Part shown: in pieces, positions 21,705 through 34,392 of the stretch
Layout of the letters: each line of letters begins with the position of its first letter
Numbering within the stretch: position 1 is the first letter of the stretch
Notes under the pieces: generated by a model
Databases searched by the model: none
The model's input: only the letters and a program-made list of their open reading frames with translations
Told to the model about the DNA's origin: nothing
Position numbers and translations under genes: made by a program
Assembly: GCA_026168455.1 (NCBI GenBank)
Contig: CM047431.1
Span: 13,938,183-14,002,182 of the forward strand
DNA: 64,000 bases
Reading direction: 5' to 3'
Origin: Theocolax elegans
Taxonomy: Eukaryota; Arthropoda; Insecta; Hymenoptera; Cerocephalidae

Positions 21705-22851
21705 CCACGAGAAGATCACCTACTTCGCCCATACAAAAGAAGTATGCAACGGCGAGTTTCCCGCTCTATGGTAAAAAAAATTTTTCATGATATATGTTCG
21801 AGAACATGATTTATCCTCGCGTGACCTTTCGTTCACGAAATCGTCCCAAATTGTCGCAAATTGTCTCACGAGTAATAAATCATATTTTTGCATTATTATC
21901 GAAATTTACTATTTTATTATTTTTTTCTTAAGTTTGGTTTTCTTGTTATAATAACTAATTACCGATTAAGTATATACTAATACATTATTTATGTTTATAA
22001 AATTTAAATCTGGAAAAGTCTGGTTTTCACCAGATCTCAGTCAAATATTTTTACACGGAAATTTAAAACATTAGATGCGGACTATATCTAGATTATTCCT
22101 AGACTTATATACTTTCAAAAACATCCAATATATTACAATGCATATACAATGAGAATAAATACAGTAATTATATCAAGTTTTTAATACATGTATGTCATTT
22201 ATTACCTAAATATGATACAAATTATTTTACTATTCTGTATTATCTATTGATTGTATATTGTAATTTTACAATCAATCTCATGAAATACATTTTGAGATTA
22301 TTTCGCTTTCGTGAAATTCTTTTGGGCTGTAAGCACGAGCACAAGGATTTTTCTGAGAGAGCATCGTTCGAAGATATTGCACTTTATCTAAAAATACCAT
22401 GTTTTTTATATAAATATTTTAGCACTGAGTAGCCCAGTAAAAGCAAATTTTTTTCGTGAAAACATATATTGTCGACAATAAAATACATTGATGTAGTATG
22501 AAATAACACGGATTAGATCAACTATTTCCTAAACAAAATTTGTGTACGCAATAGAGAAAAAAATTTGAACACTTTCCAAAGGCCTTAAAATAAGTATCGA
22601 GTGAAATAAAGTTTGTTAAGATCGCGAAATTAGATAATTTTCGACCTGTCTATAGTATTACATTTAACATAGGAACCCTGTGAGGTAGTACCTCACTATA
22701 TTTATAAATTTTAATTAAATAGGAAGTGAATGCATAGGATGGGCAAGGAAGAAGCATTGTCCAAACCTAAAAATTTAAATGAAAATTAGAATGCGGATAG
22801 AAAATACATGAATAAATAATATAAAATAATATAAATAAAGGTTACTCATAC
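21705..22851. other. AT-rich intergenic stretch, no gene
   Basis: Only short frames (for example 22247-22432) without recognisable features. No inverted termini or tandem arrays seen. Confidence 0.5.
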
Positions 22852-23048
22852 CAGCACGAGTAATGCTTATGCATCACTCGTATGCACCTTTCCTATACTC
22901 CTTCTTAACATTGGGGCGTTGAAGTCCCACTGGTTGGTCCTGAGGGGTCGACCACGCCTTGGGTTGAATACCTGAAAGTTATAAATTAATAATGAAATAC
23001 TTATCGAGTAGAAGGAATTAATTGGAATTTAATTTACCTTATACCGTA

Positions 23049-23298
23049 CACTGAAAAATACTTGGGGCACCCGATGTCCAACTATATTATTCGTGCATTC
23101 GCACGATGTTTAGGACGGCTGCTGCCCTAAAATGGTACGATAATCGTTCAAAAGTGGCGCTGTAGTCGCAAAACAAAACACATTTTCGTCGTTTAGGATA
23201 GCAGAGCTCCCAAAACTAGGAGAGCTGCTGTACAAAAGGCAATGTACTGTATTTGTCCTTCACATAAGTGCAGAAGATGCCCCAAGAATTTCTCAGTG
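23049..23298. mobile_element. 250-bp Tc1/mariner-type MITE
   Basis: The inverted termini read CACTGAAAAATACTTGGGGC on the left and CACTGAGAAATTCTTGGGGC on the right (inward). They are flanked by TA at 23047-23048 and 23299-23300. TA duplication plus CACTG ends is the Tc1/mariner pattern. No transposase is encoded. It lies in what would be an exon of the possible minus-strand transcript. Confidence 0.85.
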
Positions 23299-23850
23299 TA
23301 GACTCCTCCTTCCTGGTATGGACACATTTCTCCACTGGAACCAAGTACTCGATATGAATATTCTCCCTGTCCATGTCGAAACCTGTAAATACAGAAAATA
23401 ATGTTGAATTTAGTTATAAGAAGATGATTAAAAGATAATAGGAGTTAAAGTTATAATAAACAAAGTAAAGTAGGATAAGTGAATAGGGTTACTAGTATGA
23501 TTAACATGTGACAGGGAGAGATTAGGAAAAGGTAAACATATTTAAGAAAATAAGTAAAATAATAGTAAATAACCTGGCCAAAGCCATTCTCGTCACCGGT
23601 ATTAAAAGGATGTTAAAAAGGAGATATTAATGGGGCGGAGTTATGGGTTTGATTAATTTTCATGAGATGCACGGCATACTTACCTGTATACACCTGAAGA
23701 TGATGGAAGCCGACGTTGGAGATGAAGGAACCGATGAAACGCACGATGGCCTCACACTACGTAAAGACTCCACAGGCGATTTCGATGTCCTCATCACTCC
23801 AGGAACATCAACACCGTCGATTCGCACCAGGTCGACAAGTAAACAATACC

Positions 23851-23909
<59 letters not shown>
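23851..23909. repeat. (CT)n microsatellite
   Basis: About 59 bp of pure CT dinucleotide. Not bordered by a LINE. Confidence 0.95.
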
Positions 23910-23912
<3 letters not shown>

Positions 23913-24103
23913 CGCAGGAACATGAAAGAGACAGCGAGAAGCATGCGCGACATGCCGATACTGCGCGCATGCATACAGGTGGCAGTAGAGAGGGGATAAG
24001 CTCGCCTGCTCTCGCACGTTATGGCTGACCGAGAGTGCGCCGGCGCGGGGAAACGGGGAATCGAGATATCGTAAACGTACGTGTGAGAGAGAGATAAAAG
24101 CAC

Positions 24104-24771
24104 GAGTCTTGCATTAGTGGAGGCGTAAGCCGTTTTACGCTAGCTCCTCGATAAAATCTAAATCGACTACTATTACATTAACACTATAAATGCTATAATA
24201 GCTGGCGGTAGCGTCGGCAGTTACATAGTATCCTCGTGACGTAGTTCGATAAAATGATAGTTTAAATGACGGAAATAAGGGATGCTAGCGCCTCGAGTCG
24301 GCAATTGAAGGGATGAAACCGGCAAGAAGTCGAAAATAAAGAATTAACCGCTGATCCATAAAACGTGAAGCACCATACAAAAACCCATCAATATTGTTAA
24401 GGATTATTATAGATAACTAAGGAATGTTAAAGTTTGTTAGTTATTGCTGTTATTGTTTTTTAGTATTTTGGAGAAAGTTGAAGGCTCTCTTTGAGAACTG
24501 TTGAGACGATTGAAGTTGAGAGGAAAGGGTTGAAGCAAGTGGAAAGGCACGCATGCGGTGAGTGGACTGTGCGTCGACCACATTTAATGAACCTAATCGG
24601 GAGTGAGCGTTGTTACTTGGATCTTTTCTCGCGGTTCCTCTCCTTTCTTTTCTTTCTTTTGTTCTTGATAAATTACTGTGACGGAAAAAATCATGATGGA
24701 CCCCGTTAATAAATAGAATACGGGTAATAGTCGTGGGAATACTAATAATTGATATTATGAATATATATATA
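24104..24771. other. Spacer, no gene
   Basis: No recognisable gene. It contains a short GTAAGCCGTTTTACGCTAGC inverted patch and ends in a short TA run next to the Tc1-type MITE. Confidence 0.5.
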
Positions 24772-24841
24772 CAGAGTGTCCAAAAAGTAACGAAACACTT
24801 TTAGTATTTTTCTCAGGTTAAAATACACTTTAAGACACTCG

Positions 24842-26563
24842 TGTCGCGTCCCGACGAAAATTATATTATTATTTTTCGTAAAAAGTACTGCGTAGTTTAG
24901 AATAAAAATACGGCGTAGAAGACGAACAAAATAAGGTTGATAAAGAATGATTCTAAGTAAATGCAGTAATATAAAATATAATTTATAAAGCTAAGGAACA
25001 GATTATTTTACGAGTGTTTCAAACGAAACAGAGACTGATACGTAGAGTTGAAGATATTATTCAAAGCCAATACGCACATAAGCGGGATCGCCGATAGTGA
25101 GATCGAAACGAAGGGTTACGCTAGAGTTTTTTTGTACTGCACTATAAAATCAATGCTCGGAGAAGAACCGGCAATGGGAAACATCGACTAGAAAATTCGA
25201 GCATTAGAAGGAAGTAATAAATTAAGCCGTTCTTTGGATAACGTCGCAGTAATAAAAGGGGGACAGCAAATTCTCCGAATTAACTACGAAGCGATACAGA
25301 AAATGCATGGGATTCGACAATTTTTAACTACGCACATCTAACGGTCCAATCGGGTGCAAGCACAGAAAAATCGAGAACTACTTACACAATTTCCATATAA
25401 GGCAAAGTGTAAGACAAGGAAGAAGTGTAAGACAAGGAGAGATGCATAGATTTTAGGGTATATAAAGAGGACCCAGAACAGACACAGCCACTCCTAAATT
25501 TTCATCTAAAGCTTTCGCAAGGCGAAGCTCTGCTGGACAACTCTTTGATTTTTATCCAAGGGCGTGGCTCTGCTACTTGAACTTTGAAATAATACGTATT
25601 AAAAATCACAAGAGGAATCGAGACGTATCATTGACATCTACAAGCCATAGTCGAGGAACTACGACTTCGACATCTGGAAATCGTCGAGCTCCAACAGCAT
25701 ACACATCTAACGTCGACGCCCGCAGGTCTAGCAGGACATTATACGGCAATCTGACACCGCTACCCACGTTCAAGGCGGACCTTCGTTCCTCACCGAATAT
25801 ACACACATATATATATATATATACATATATATATCTATATATTTGGGTACTTAAGGTATATTCTTTTCGGCTATCTATACGCTTGTATTATTCGTAAAGG
25901 CAACCTGATATTTTATGTTGTTTCGATTGCTGAACCAACCGTTTTCTTTTATAACAATTATTATTATATATTACAATTTATTTATAATAATTATACGTTG
26001 TATTGCATTTAATTTGCAACATTCGCGGTTTGAAATACACTTTATTAACAATAATTCATGTTTAAAACGACAATAATTTTTAATTAAATCTGCATTTATT
26101 TATAACAATTCTTATTTCAATTATTAATGTTTATAATAAAAAACCTTGTGTATCTTTTATTCTATAATGTGTTAATGTGTTCGCCGTACACTTGTTTATT
26201 CAATAAAATTAATAGTTATTCGACTTAAATAATTTTATACAATTGTTAATAAAATAGTGTAATTTTATGTGTTTTTGCCCATTAAAAAGCTGTAATAATT
26301 TAGTTTCACGTGTTCATTTAAAGAAAAAAACAGCATATTATATTTAAATAAATAATGCATAATTAATACGAAATAAAACATATTATTTTATTTATCCCAC
26401 ATTATATCCTGCATCTCTACTCTCAAAATAACTTCGCTCGCTACTCCCGGAGACGTAAGGCTAGTCCTAGTCAAACAAGAGCGAAAGGAACGCGAATGGT
26501 TTATTAACCATTTGCCTTCTTGTAATATTTTTTATGGTAATTGGTGCAAGTCTGGACGTGACA
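24842..26563 (+). repeat. gypsy-A 5' LTR
   Basis: Starts TGTCGCGTCCCG and ends GGACGTGACA. Its length of 1722 bp is long for insect gypsy LTRs. It contains the promoter-like box at 25459 and a ~106-codon open frame (25577-25897) that is repeated in the 3' LTR and has no recognisable domain. Confidence 0.95.
25459..25467 (+). promoter_or_regulatory. Putative LTR TATA box
   Basis: TATATAAAG is followed by GAGGACCCAGAACAGACACAG, a plausible initiation region. The same box lies at 38551 in the 3' LTR. This would set the U3/R boundary about 640 bp into the LTR. Confidence 0.55.
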
Positions 26564-26589
26564 GATTGTATTAATTATTATAATAAATT

Positions 26590-26607
26590 TGGTGCATCGG
26601 CCGGGAA
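26590..26607 (+). promoter_or_regulatory. gypsy-A primer-binding site for tRNA-Gly
   Basis: TGGTGCATCGGCCGGGAA is the exact 18-nt complement of the 3' end of the common eukaryotic tRNA-Gly(GCC), including CCA. It starts 26 nt after the LTR end instead of directly at it, so minus-strand DNA would carry an unusual spacer. Confidence 0.8.
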
Positions 26608-26663
26608 ACTCACATTTCTGAGAGAAAAAAAGAGATTAAAGGAATAATGTGTTTAGATATAAA

Positions 26664-28839
26664 ATGTCAGGTTCGCCTAAAAATACTGATTGTTATGTAA
26701 ATAAACAAAGAAACACGAGTTTAGAATTTTCTATGAATGATACGTTATTAAATTTATACAAAGAAAAAGTTCAGACTCTCGATACTCTCGATTTAACTAA
26801 AACTCCTAGGGAAACAGTGCAAAATTTGACAAAAGAAATAAATTATTTAAAGGATAGAATAGAAAAAAGTGCAGCAAATATTTCATTATCTATAAAAATA
26901 CCTCGCGATTTTGAATATAGAGACCCTTTTTTTCCAACTGATCTTTCTATTTCCGAAGTTAGTGAAGACGAACAGGAAGACACAATAATTACTCCCACGC
27001 GTGTAAAACATTTTAGTTTAAAACCCGCAGTTTTGAATTACGAGGAACAAAAAGAACTTATCGCGAATAATCCTGTAAATTTTAGTACGCCAGCCCCAAT
27101 TTATCGTCCATATGAACCATTGATTTTAACACCGGATAACGTTATAAGCTCGGTAAGAAAACGGCTCGCGACTGAAGTAAAAAAAGAGTTGTTAGATTCT
27201 TATCTCGAGGAACCTAAAATCATAGAAAGTTTACAAGAAAGTGTAAAAAAAGGGACAACTTTTCAAGGTATCATAAATAAGATTAAAGGCGCGTTAAATA
27301 TTTTTTCCGCACCGATCGAAAAAGAGACTGAGGAAGCAAAGGCACTAGTGACAGACACGGCGAAAGTACTCGACGAAAAACTAATTCAAGGCGCGACAGA
27401 TTTTACAATTCCCTTCGATAATCAATTAATTAAAAAATCGCCCGAACAAGCAAACTCTTCTAAGATTAAAGACGAATTATTTAATAAAATTAATTTAGAC
27501 GAATTAAGAACAAGCACCGGAACAAAACCAAAAAAACTAGATAGGAGTGAAGTTAAAAAACAAATTAACAATAAAACAATGACGTCTCAAATTCGAGGTT
27601 TATCGCTAAAAGACGCTCTAGATTTAATACCGCGATTTAACGGTCATAATATAAATTTATCGCAATTTTTGGACGGATGCAACGAAGCAAAAGAAATTTT
27701 ACCGTCGGAGTATGAAAAAGAGTTAACAAAACTTATTCGAATGCGTTTATATGGGGAAGCTTTAACTTGTGCGCGCGGAGAAAATTTTAATTCTATCAAA
27801 GAGATATCCGATTTTTTCGAAAACTACCTTCGGATCGATAAAAACATATTACGAGTGGACGGGAGAACTAGCTAAATTAAAACAAAAAAACAATGAGACA
27901 GTCGTTGCTTATTTTAATCGGTTACAAGAAATAAAAAATGAAATAGTCAAAGCGGCCGACAGAGAGGGACGAGTCGCGATAGCAGATCATTTCATGCTTG
28001 AACTAAGGCGAGATTGTTTAAAATTCTTTTTAAAAGGGCTTCGTTGGGAAATTCGTGCGCGTTTAGGGACTCCAAGTTCTATAAAACAAGCTCGTGAACA
28101 AGCGCTCGAGGTGGAGCGCGAGTTCGCTTGTAGCGTCTTGGACGAGGAGACGCCGAGCCGAGAAGAGACTCGTTTTCGTTCAACTCGAGAAACGCGTAAA
28201 GTAAACTATATTTCTAATAACTCTCCGATTGTATGTCAATATTGTTCTAAGACTGGTCATGGAGCCATAAATTGTTTCAAATTAGCACGAAGTTTTGCGG
28301 AAAGATTTTCCGATAATAACAACCGACGCAATCCCATAAACAGTTCATATAGTCCACAAAATCGCTCGGATAACAGTCGTAATTATAATAGACCAAATTT
28401 ACAATTTGGTGGTTGGAATGAGTATCAAAATCAGACGGAATTTTTACCAAATAGAGACAGAGATAAAAATGATTCCTTTGTTCGTTATAATAATAATAAA
28501 TACTCGTCGCAGCAATTTAACAAAGAAGATCGGGGAAATAATTCCGGGACTCGCGGTGTGCGCGAGCCGGTTAATCCAACTTCCCAAGAATCACGATATA
28601 TTAATAACGAATCGAATAATAATATAAGATCACCAGTTACTTGTTTTCATTGCGGAAAACCCGGTCACATAAAGCGCGATTGTTATAAGTTACAAAGAGA
28701 GATAAGAGAAGGAAATCAAAATCAGGGAAACACCGATACTCTCTCTCCGAGGAGGGTCGAGAGAGAGGCTACGAATCAAATTCCCTCTACTTCGAGCGCG
28801 GAAACCCGCTCAATCGTCCCCTCCGCACCGCGAAAATAA
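26664..28839 (+). pseudogene. gag: gypsy-A gag, one frameshift
   Basis: It opens at ATG 26664 (MSGSPKNTD). The first part (~390 codons, to ~27828) is Lys/Glu-rich followed by the start of a capsid-like domain (ALDLIPRFNGHN...). A +1 change near 27825-27832 (CTACCTTCGG) moves the frame, and the capsid continues as GSIKTYYEWTGELAKLKQKN. The nucleocapsid part has two CCHC knuckles, CQYCSKTGHGAINC and CFHCGKPGHIKRDC, separated by an Asn/Arg/Ser-rich linker. It stops at 28837-28839. Only one extra base separates it from a continuous Gag, so mutation or assembly error are both possible. A programmed shift inside capsid would be unusual. Confidence 0.85.
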
Positions 28840-28841
28840 AT

Positions 28842-31640
28842 TTAAGCCAACAGAGTTCAGCCCCGGTCGTAATCTTCGATACCGGTCAGTTAAGACGTCC
28901 GTTAAAATTCTTGCTAGATACAGGAGCATCGGTAAGTCTAATTAAAGAGTCAGAGGTAGACTCTCGCGTAAAAATTGACGAAAATGATATTATATTGTTA
29001 AAAGGCATAACTGACCACTCATTAACTACTCGTGGTAAAATCAGAGTAGATTTCGAAGGATCTCCCGTGGAACTCAATTTAGTACATGATTCGTTCCCTA
29101 TACAACAAGACGGAATCTTAGGCACCGATTTTTTCCGTAGAAACGATGCAAAAATCAATTATTTGGAACAATATTTAGAATTTAACGGATTAATCCTCCC
29201 CTTTGAAAATGCAAATAATATGCAAAAGGATGAATCGATATATATAGTGGAGAATATCGAAAATTATGACCGAAAATCAATACGATATATGCCAAAACCA
29301 AGGGAAAACAATGGTTATACGAACATGAAAAATTCAAGATTTTATAATTATACCGATAGTGACTCAGAAACGTCAAGTGATTTTCAATTACACGAAAATG
29401 ATGAAATGTTTATAAAATTTGACACAAACGAATCGTATGAAATCTACGAGCAAGAACAAAAAAATGGAAGAAATCAAAATGGCAACGACAAAAACCTATA
29501 CAATCACAGTGAAAAAGAACAAGAGTTATATGACGATTATAAAGATGACGAAATACAAGTACATCAGATCGACGAGGCGTCGGATCTAAGGAATAATACA
29601 TGTAAAGCAAGTGAAAATTGTTATGGATTAATGAAGAAAGAACGATTACAAATAAATAATGGAAAAAAGCAGTCACGGGTATGTGATGTGACTGAGCTAC
29701 GTATTAAAGAGAAATTTGATGAAATTACTGAAAATTATGGTATTATTGAAGCACCATTGTTCGATAGGATGGCTGAGAGTCCCTCCTGTACTAATTATGA
29801 AAACGAAGTTGACCTGAAATATGATATTGAAAATGAAATAAAAAATGAAGAAAATTTATTGAATAAGACAGTCAATAATTGTCGAGTACAAATGGTTAAT
29901 GAAATCGAGGAGGGCGATAAATGCGGACCTCGTGAAAATAAGGAAAATTTTGTTGATAAAAAGATGAATTGTCGAGTACAAATGGATTATGAAATCGAGG
30001 AGGGCGATAAATGCGGACCTCGTGAAAATAAGGAAAATTTTGTTGATAAAAAGATGAATGGTCGAGTACAAATGGATTATGAAATCGAGGAGGGCGATAA
30101 ATGCGGACCTCGTGAAAATAAGGAAGATTTTGTTGATAAAAAGATGAATTGTCCAGTACGAATAGATTACGAAATCGAGGAGGGCGATAAATGCGGACCT
30201 CGTGATAAAAATGTTAGTTATGTTTGTAAATTGGATAACAAAGAATTGGTTATGTCGGGGGAAGAGTTAGATACTATCCCGAGAACCGAAATATTATGGA
30301 TAAACAAACAAGGAACTGAAGAAACTGAAAATGAGATAAATAATGAGAATTTAATAAACATACAAGACGAAAATGAACAATATGAGGACCCTAGCGATTT
30401 TTTATTGAATGAACGAGTTATAAACGAAAATTTACGAAGTGAATTTGTTGAAGCCATACACGAAAACGAAATGAATAACAGTTATTTGGTTTATTCAAAT
30501 AAACCTTATATTAATAATTTTTATAGTTATGAAAGTGAAGAGGTCGGCATACACGACATTTCTGACGACCGATCTGAAGCGAGGATACTTAACATAACGG
30601 AGGATACGAGTACACTTAATCGTAATGAACGATTAAAAGAAGCATTGCATTTTGATAAAATGGACGAGGAACAAAGACAATCTATAGAGAATTTAATTGA
30701 TAAATATTCGGATTGTTTCTGTCTAAAAGGAGAAAAATTAGGCGTTACAAATGCTATAGAACATAAGATACCGACTGTCGACGACATACCAATCACAGCT
30801 AAGCCATATAGATTTCCTCATGCTCTCAAAAGCGAACTTGATAAACAATTAAAAGAAATGATTGAAGGAGACATAATTGAACCATCAAGTTCCAATTATA
30901 CATCACCTGTTTTTCTAGTAACAAAAAAGCCTGATAGTCAGGGTAATAAACGATACCGACTAGTTGTCGATTTTCGACAATTAAACGATAAAACCGTAAA
31001 AGATCGATACCCATTACCTAATATACTAGATATTATCGATCAAATCGGACCAGAAAATCGTGTATTCACCGTCTTGGATTTATGTCAAGGATTTTTACAA
31101 GTTCCGTTAGCACAAGAAGATCGACACAAAACAGCTTTCGCATCTTCATTCGGTTTATTTCAATTTAAAACAATGCCTATGGGATTATGCAATTCTCCAG
31201 CCACTTTTCAAAGAATGATTGATCGTGTTTTCGAAGGCATGCAAGGCAAAGAAATATTTTTATTCCTTGACGACGCAGTTATATACGCTAAAAATATTCA
31301 GGAGCATAACCAAAAGTTTGAAAAATTTTTGCAAAGAGTACGCGCCGCAAATCTGAAATTACAGCCAGACAAATGTGAATTTTTGAAGAGAGAAGTAGTG
31401 TATCTGGGACACGTACTATCACCAGAAGGGGTTTTGCCGGATCCAAAAAAATTAGAAGCAGTAAAAAAATTTCCAATTCCAAAAACAGTGAAAAACATAC
31501 GTCAATTTTTAGGATTAGCAGGTTATTATAGACGATTCATTGCGAATTTTTCGGGTATAGCTAGACCATTAAGTAATTTATTAAAGAAAGACGCACCTTT
31601 CTATGGTCCAGCGAGGTTCAAAAGGCATTCGATGATTTAA
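28842..31640 (+). pseudogene. pol: gypsy-A pol, protease-RT part, frameshifted at its end
   Basis: The pol frame is -1 relative to gag and is open across the gag stop. The protease has FLLDTGASVSLIK near 28905-28945 and ILGTD near 29115. A ~480-residue acidic, Asn-rich linker follows, containing four 30-residue repeats. The reverse transcriptase starts near 30700: KPYRFPHAL, TSPVFLVTKK, LVVDFRQLN, MPMGLCNSPATFQR, and the active site FLDDAVIYAK at about 31262-31291. The frame ends at a stop after a one-base loss near 31604 (CTTTCTATGGTCC). Past that, WSSEVQKAFDDLREKL continues in another frame into RNase H. It would act in the virus-like particle to copy element RNA. Confidence 0.9.
29881..30210 (+). 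repeat. Four in-frame 90-bp tandem repeats within pol
   Basis: Units begin near 29881, 29971, 30061 and 30151. Each encodes 30 residues with the core YEIEEGDKCGPRENKE(N/D)FVDKKMN. The period is exactly 90 bp with few substitutions, so the copies are recent and the reading frame is kept. They lie between protease and reverse transcriptase. Confidence 0.9.
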
Positions 31641-33826
31641 GAGAAAAATTGTGTAAGCAACCAATACTACAAATCGCAGATTTTAACAAACCATTTATAG
31701 TGACTTGTGACGCTAGCGGTACAGCAATAGGAGCAATATTATCACAAGGAGAGGTGGGAACCGACCTACCAGTTGCTTATGTTTCACGAGTATTAAACAA
31801 AGCCGAGCAAAAATATGATACTTATTCAAGGGAAGCATTAGCCATACTGTATGCCGTTACTCAGTTCGATTGCTATCTAAGAGGCCGTCGTTTCCTCATT
31901 ATAACAGATCATAAACCACTTGTTTGGTTTAAAAACTCAGTAGATCCGACATCTAGAGTTAGTAGATGGAGAATAAAACTGAATGCATACGACTTTGACA
32001 TCGTATACAAAGCCGGTAAAAGTAACGTTAATGCTGACGCATTATCAAGAAATCCAATAGAAGAACCCGTTTATGTTATTAAAAATCATTCTATGGAAAC
32101 ACGCAGTCGTGCAGGAAAAATAACACGGCTAAACTACAACGAAAAGAGAGCAAAACGACCCAACAAGTCAAATATATCAAAAGAACCAGTCAAAAACCTT
32201 CCTATAATACAAGAAGCCCCCGAGGAAATTGAAACGATAGTCAACTCAGACAAAAGATTACAACCCATGGAGATAGATAATTTTAACAACAAATTTGACG
32301 AGTCCTGGGAAGAGAAGGATGTTTACGAAGAACCAAATGATGAAAAGAAATTCATTGAAGTTAAAGAACAACTCTTTATGAGAAAAGATAATTACGTTTA
32401 TTTCATAACTACGACTGGAATGCCTTTAGATGAAGGATCCAGAAATTTGGCTTCCAAATTATTACTACCTCATTTTTCCAATTTAAATCCAGGAGAAATA
32501 AGAATCAATAACAAAAACGGAAAAATGCATTTTGCTATGGTGTTACGTGACGAAGAGCGACTGAGTACTTCAGAAATTATTAATAATCTAAAAACGAATC
32601 TATTAAATTTAAAAAATATTATATTAAAAGAAAAATTACGTTCAATAAGTATCGCAAAGAGCGAATTTATTGAAAACGTTTCATGGAACGAAATATTGAA
32701 ACAAATAAGTATAACTCTACGAAAAATTAATGTAAAAATAATTATTTGTTTAGGATTCATAAAATGTGTGGAAGAGAGTAATAGGGAAAATATTATTCGC
32801 GAAATGCACGAGTCTGCTTGTGCAGGACATAAAGGGGTAACAAAAACCTATAAACGTATAAAACAACGTTTTTATTGGCCAGATATTAAGAAAGACGTAC
32901 AAAACTACATTAGACATTGTTTAACTTGCCAACTAAAAAAATTGGTTCGTGTTAAAACTAAACAACGTATGATAATAACAGATACTCCGTACTCGGCTAT
33001 GGAATCCATATCGGTCGATCTTGTGGGACCATTTCCCAGATCTCGAAATAATAATAATAATATATTAACCATTCAATGCAACCTTTCAAAATACTGTATG
33101 GCGATACCCATACCAGACGCGACCGCGGCAACGATCGCCGAAGCGTTAGTCCGTCGACACTTCTCAATTTTTAGCGCCCCGTTGTTAATTATATCCGACC
33201 AAGGTACCTCATTTTTAAGTAGTCTGATGAGAGAAGTAGCGAAAATTTTTAAGATTAAACAAGTTAAAACCACGGCTTATCACCCTCAGTCCAACTCCGT
33301 TGAGCGTTTTCATAGCAGCTTAGCAGATTATTTAAAAACAATGATAGAAAGAAATGACTCATGGGATGAGTTATGCGAATTAGCCGCGTTTTCATATAAT
33401 ACGTCGGTACATGAGGGTCATCTCTACACACCTTTTGAAATTGTTTTTGCAAGAAAAGCGCGACTACCATCAAACGAACCTTTAGACCCACGAGAACGAG
33501 TTCCAACGTATGATGATTACATTATAAATTTACGACAACGTTTAAACGAAATACAGGGAATCGCGCGAGAAAAATTAATAGCTTCTAAACATAGGTCAAA
33601 ATTCTATTACGACAGGAAAGCCAATCATCAAGAATTTCAGACAGGGGATAATGTCTGGTTATTAAAAGGAGGGAAGAAATACAAACTAGGCGATCAATAT
33701 ACTGGACCACATCGGATTTTAGAAATAGTTAATAACAAGGGAAATGTAAAAATAGAGCTACCTCATAATAAAACGAAAATAGTGCATGTTAATAGGTTAA
33801 GATATTCATATATGGAACCTTTGTAG
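31605..33826 (+). CDS. pol: gypsy-A pol, RNase H-integrase part
   Basis: This continues the polyprotein after the frameshift. RNase H has VTCDASGTAIGAILSQ, YSREALAILYA and ITDHKPLVWF. The integrase zinc domain reads HESACAGHKGVTKTY...RHCLTCQ (HHCC). The catalytic core has Asp in SVDLVGPF, Asp in IISDQGTSF and Glu in HPQSNSVERFHSSL. The C-terminal part has GDNVWLLKGGKKYKLG...YTGPHRILEI. It ends at 33826 with no further frame that looks like env. The residues needed for strand transfer all appear to be present, so only the upstream shift breaks the gene. Confidence 0.92.
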
Positions 33827-34392
33827 TGCCTAAACATAGGTATATAATATATAATAGCCCCAATGTGCTTGAAAATATGTATACGCACTTATATGTATAT
33901 TTTACAGTTCTAAAAGTTGTCAATAGAATAATATTTATTATCTTGTAATCACAATTGGCATACATTCAACTTGAAATAAAATTATTTCAATTTATCTGAC
34001 TTTATACAAAAAAAAAACGATATAAAAATAATATGTATATATCTAAAGTAACGACGAAAATAAACTACAAGGAAATAATATTTTTTTTTATTATACGGAA
34101 AGATCATTACAAGAATAGCATACACTCACTTAAATTAAATAAATACGCGATTATTAAACTAGAAACGAATAAAGCAAATAACAAAGAAAAAAGGTCTTTT
34201 TCTCTTTACTCTTCTCGCCTAAGATAACAATGATGTTAATGTACAAAGGAAAGTAAGAAAAAGGTTTAAATTTTCAATGTCAGTTGAACTTAGTCAAATT
34301 TAAATTTAATTGTTATATATATAAAAAAAAAATGATTTACAATAAAATAGAATCATTGGAGTCTAACACATCACTAAACCTAAAACCTATAT
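33827..34392. other. gypsy-A 3' region, non-coding part 1
   Basis: AT-rich, with poly(A)/poly(T) stretches and no recognisable gene. The 64-codon frame at 34033 has no features. Confidence 0.6.

Larger units (their letters stand above)
22852..24103 (-). other. Possible three-exon transcript, minus strand, unknown product
   Basis: Three blocks are joined by good minus-strand splice signals. Block A ends at 23684 (ACAG|GTAAGTATG). Block B runs 23382-23038, after the acceptor TTTTCTGTATTTACAG and before the donor ATAAG|GTAAAT. Block C runs from 22971, after the acceptor ATAACTTTCAG, to about 22852 (GCTG|GTATGAG). With the 250-bp MITE removed, block B is 93 bp (31 codons). One frame is then open from about 24103 through A, B and most of C, ending in a stop within C. 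With the MITE present that frame meets TGA at once. The reading includes an Arg-Glu run from the CT microsatellite, and no domain is recognisable. It could be a host gene, a non-coding RNA or chance. Confidence 0.3.

Noticed and set aside
23643..23999. Plus-strand frame with Ser-Leu run
   Set aside because: The Ser-Leu run is the translated CT microsatellite; splice signals in this area point to the minus strand.
25577..25897. 106-codon frame in the gypsy-A LTR (repeated at 38669-38989)
   Set aside because: It spans the LTR and ends in a TATA-rich tract encoding Tyr/Ile repeats; no domain, present twice only because the LTR is.
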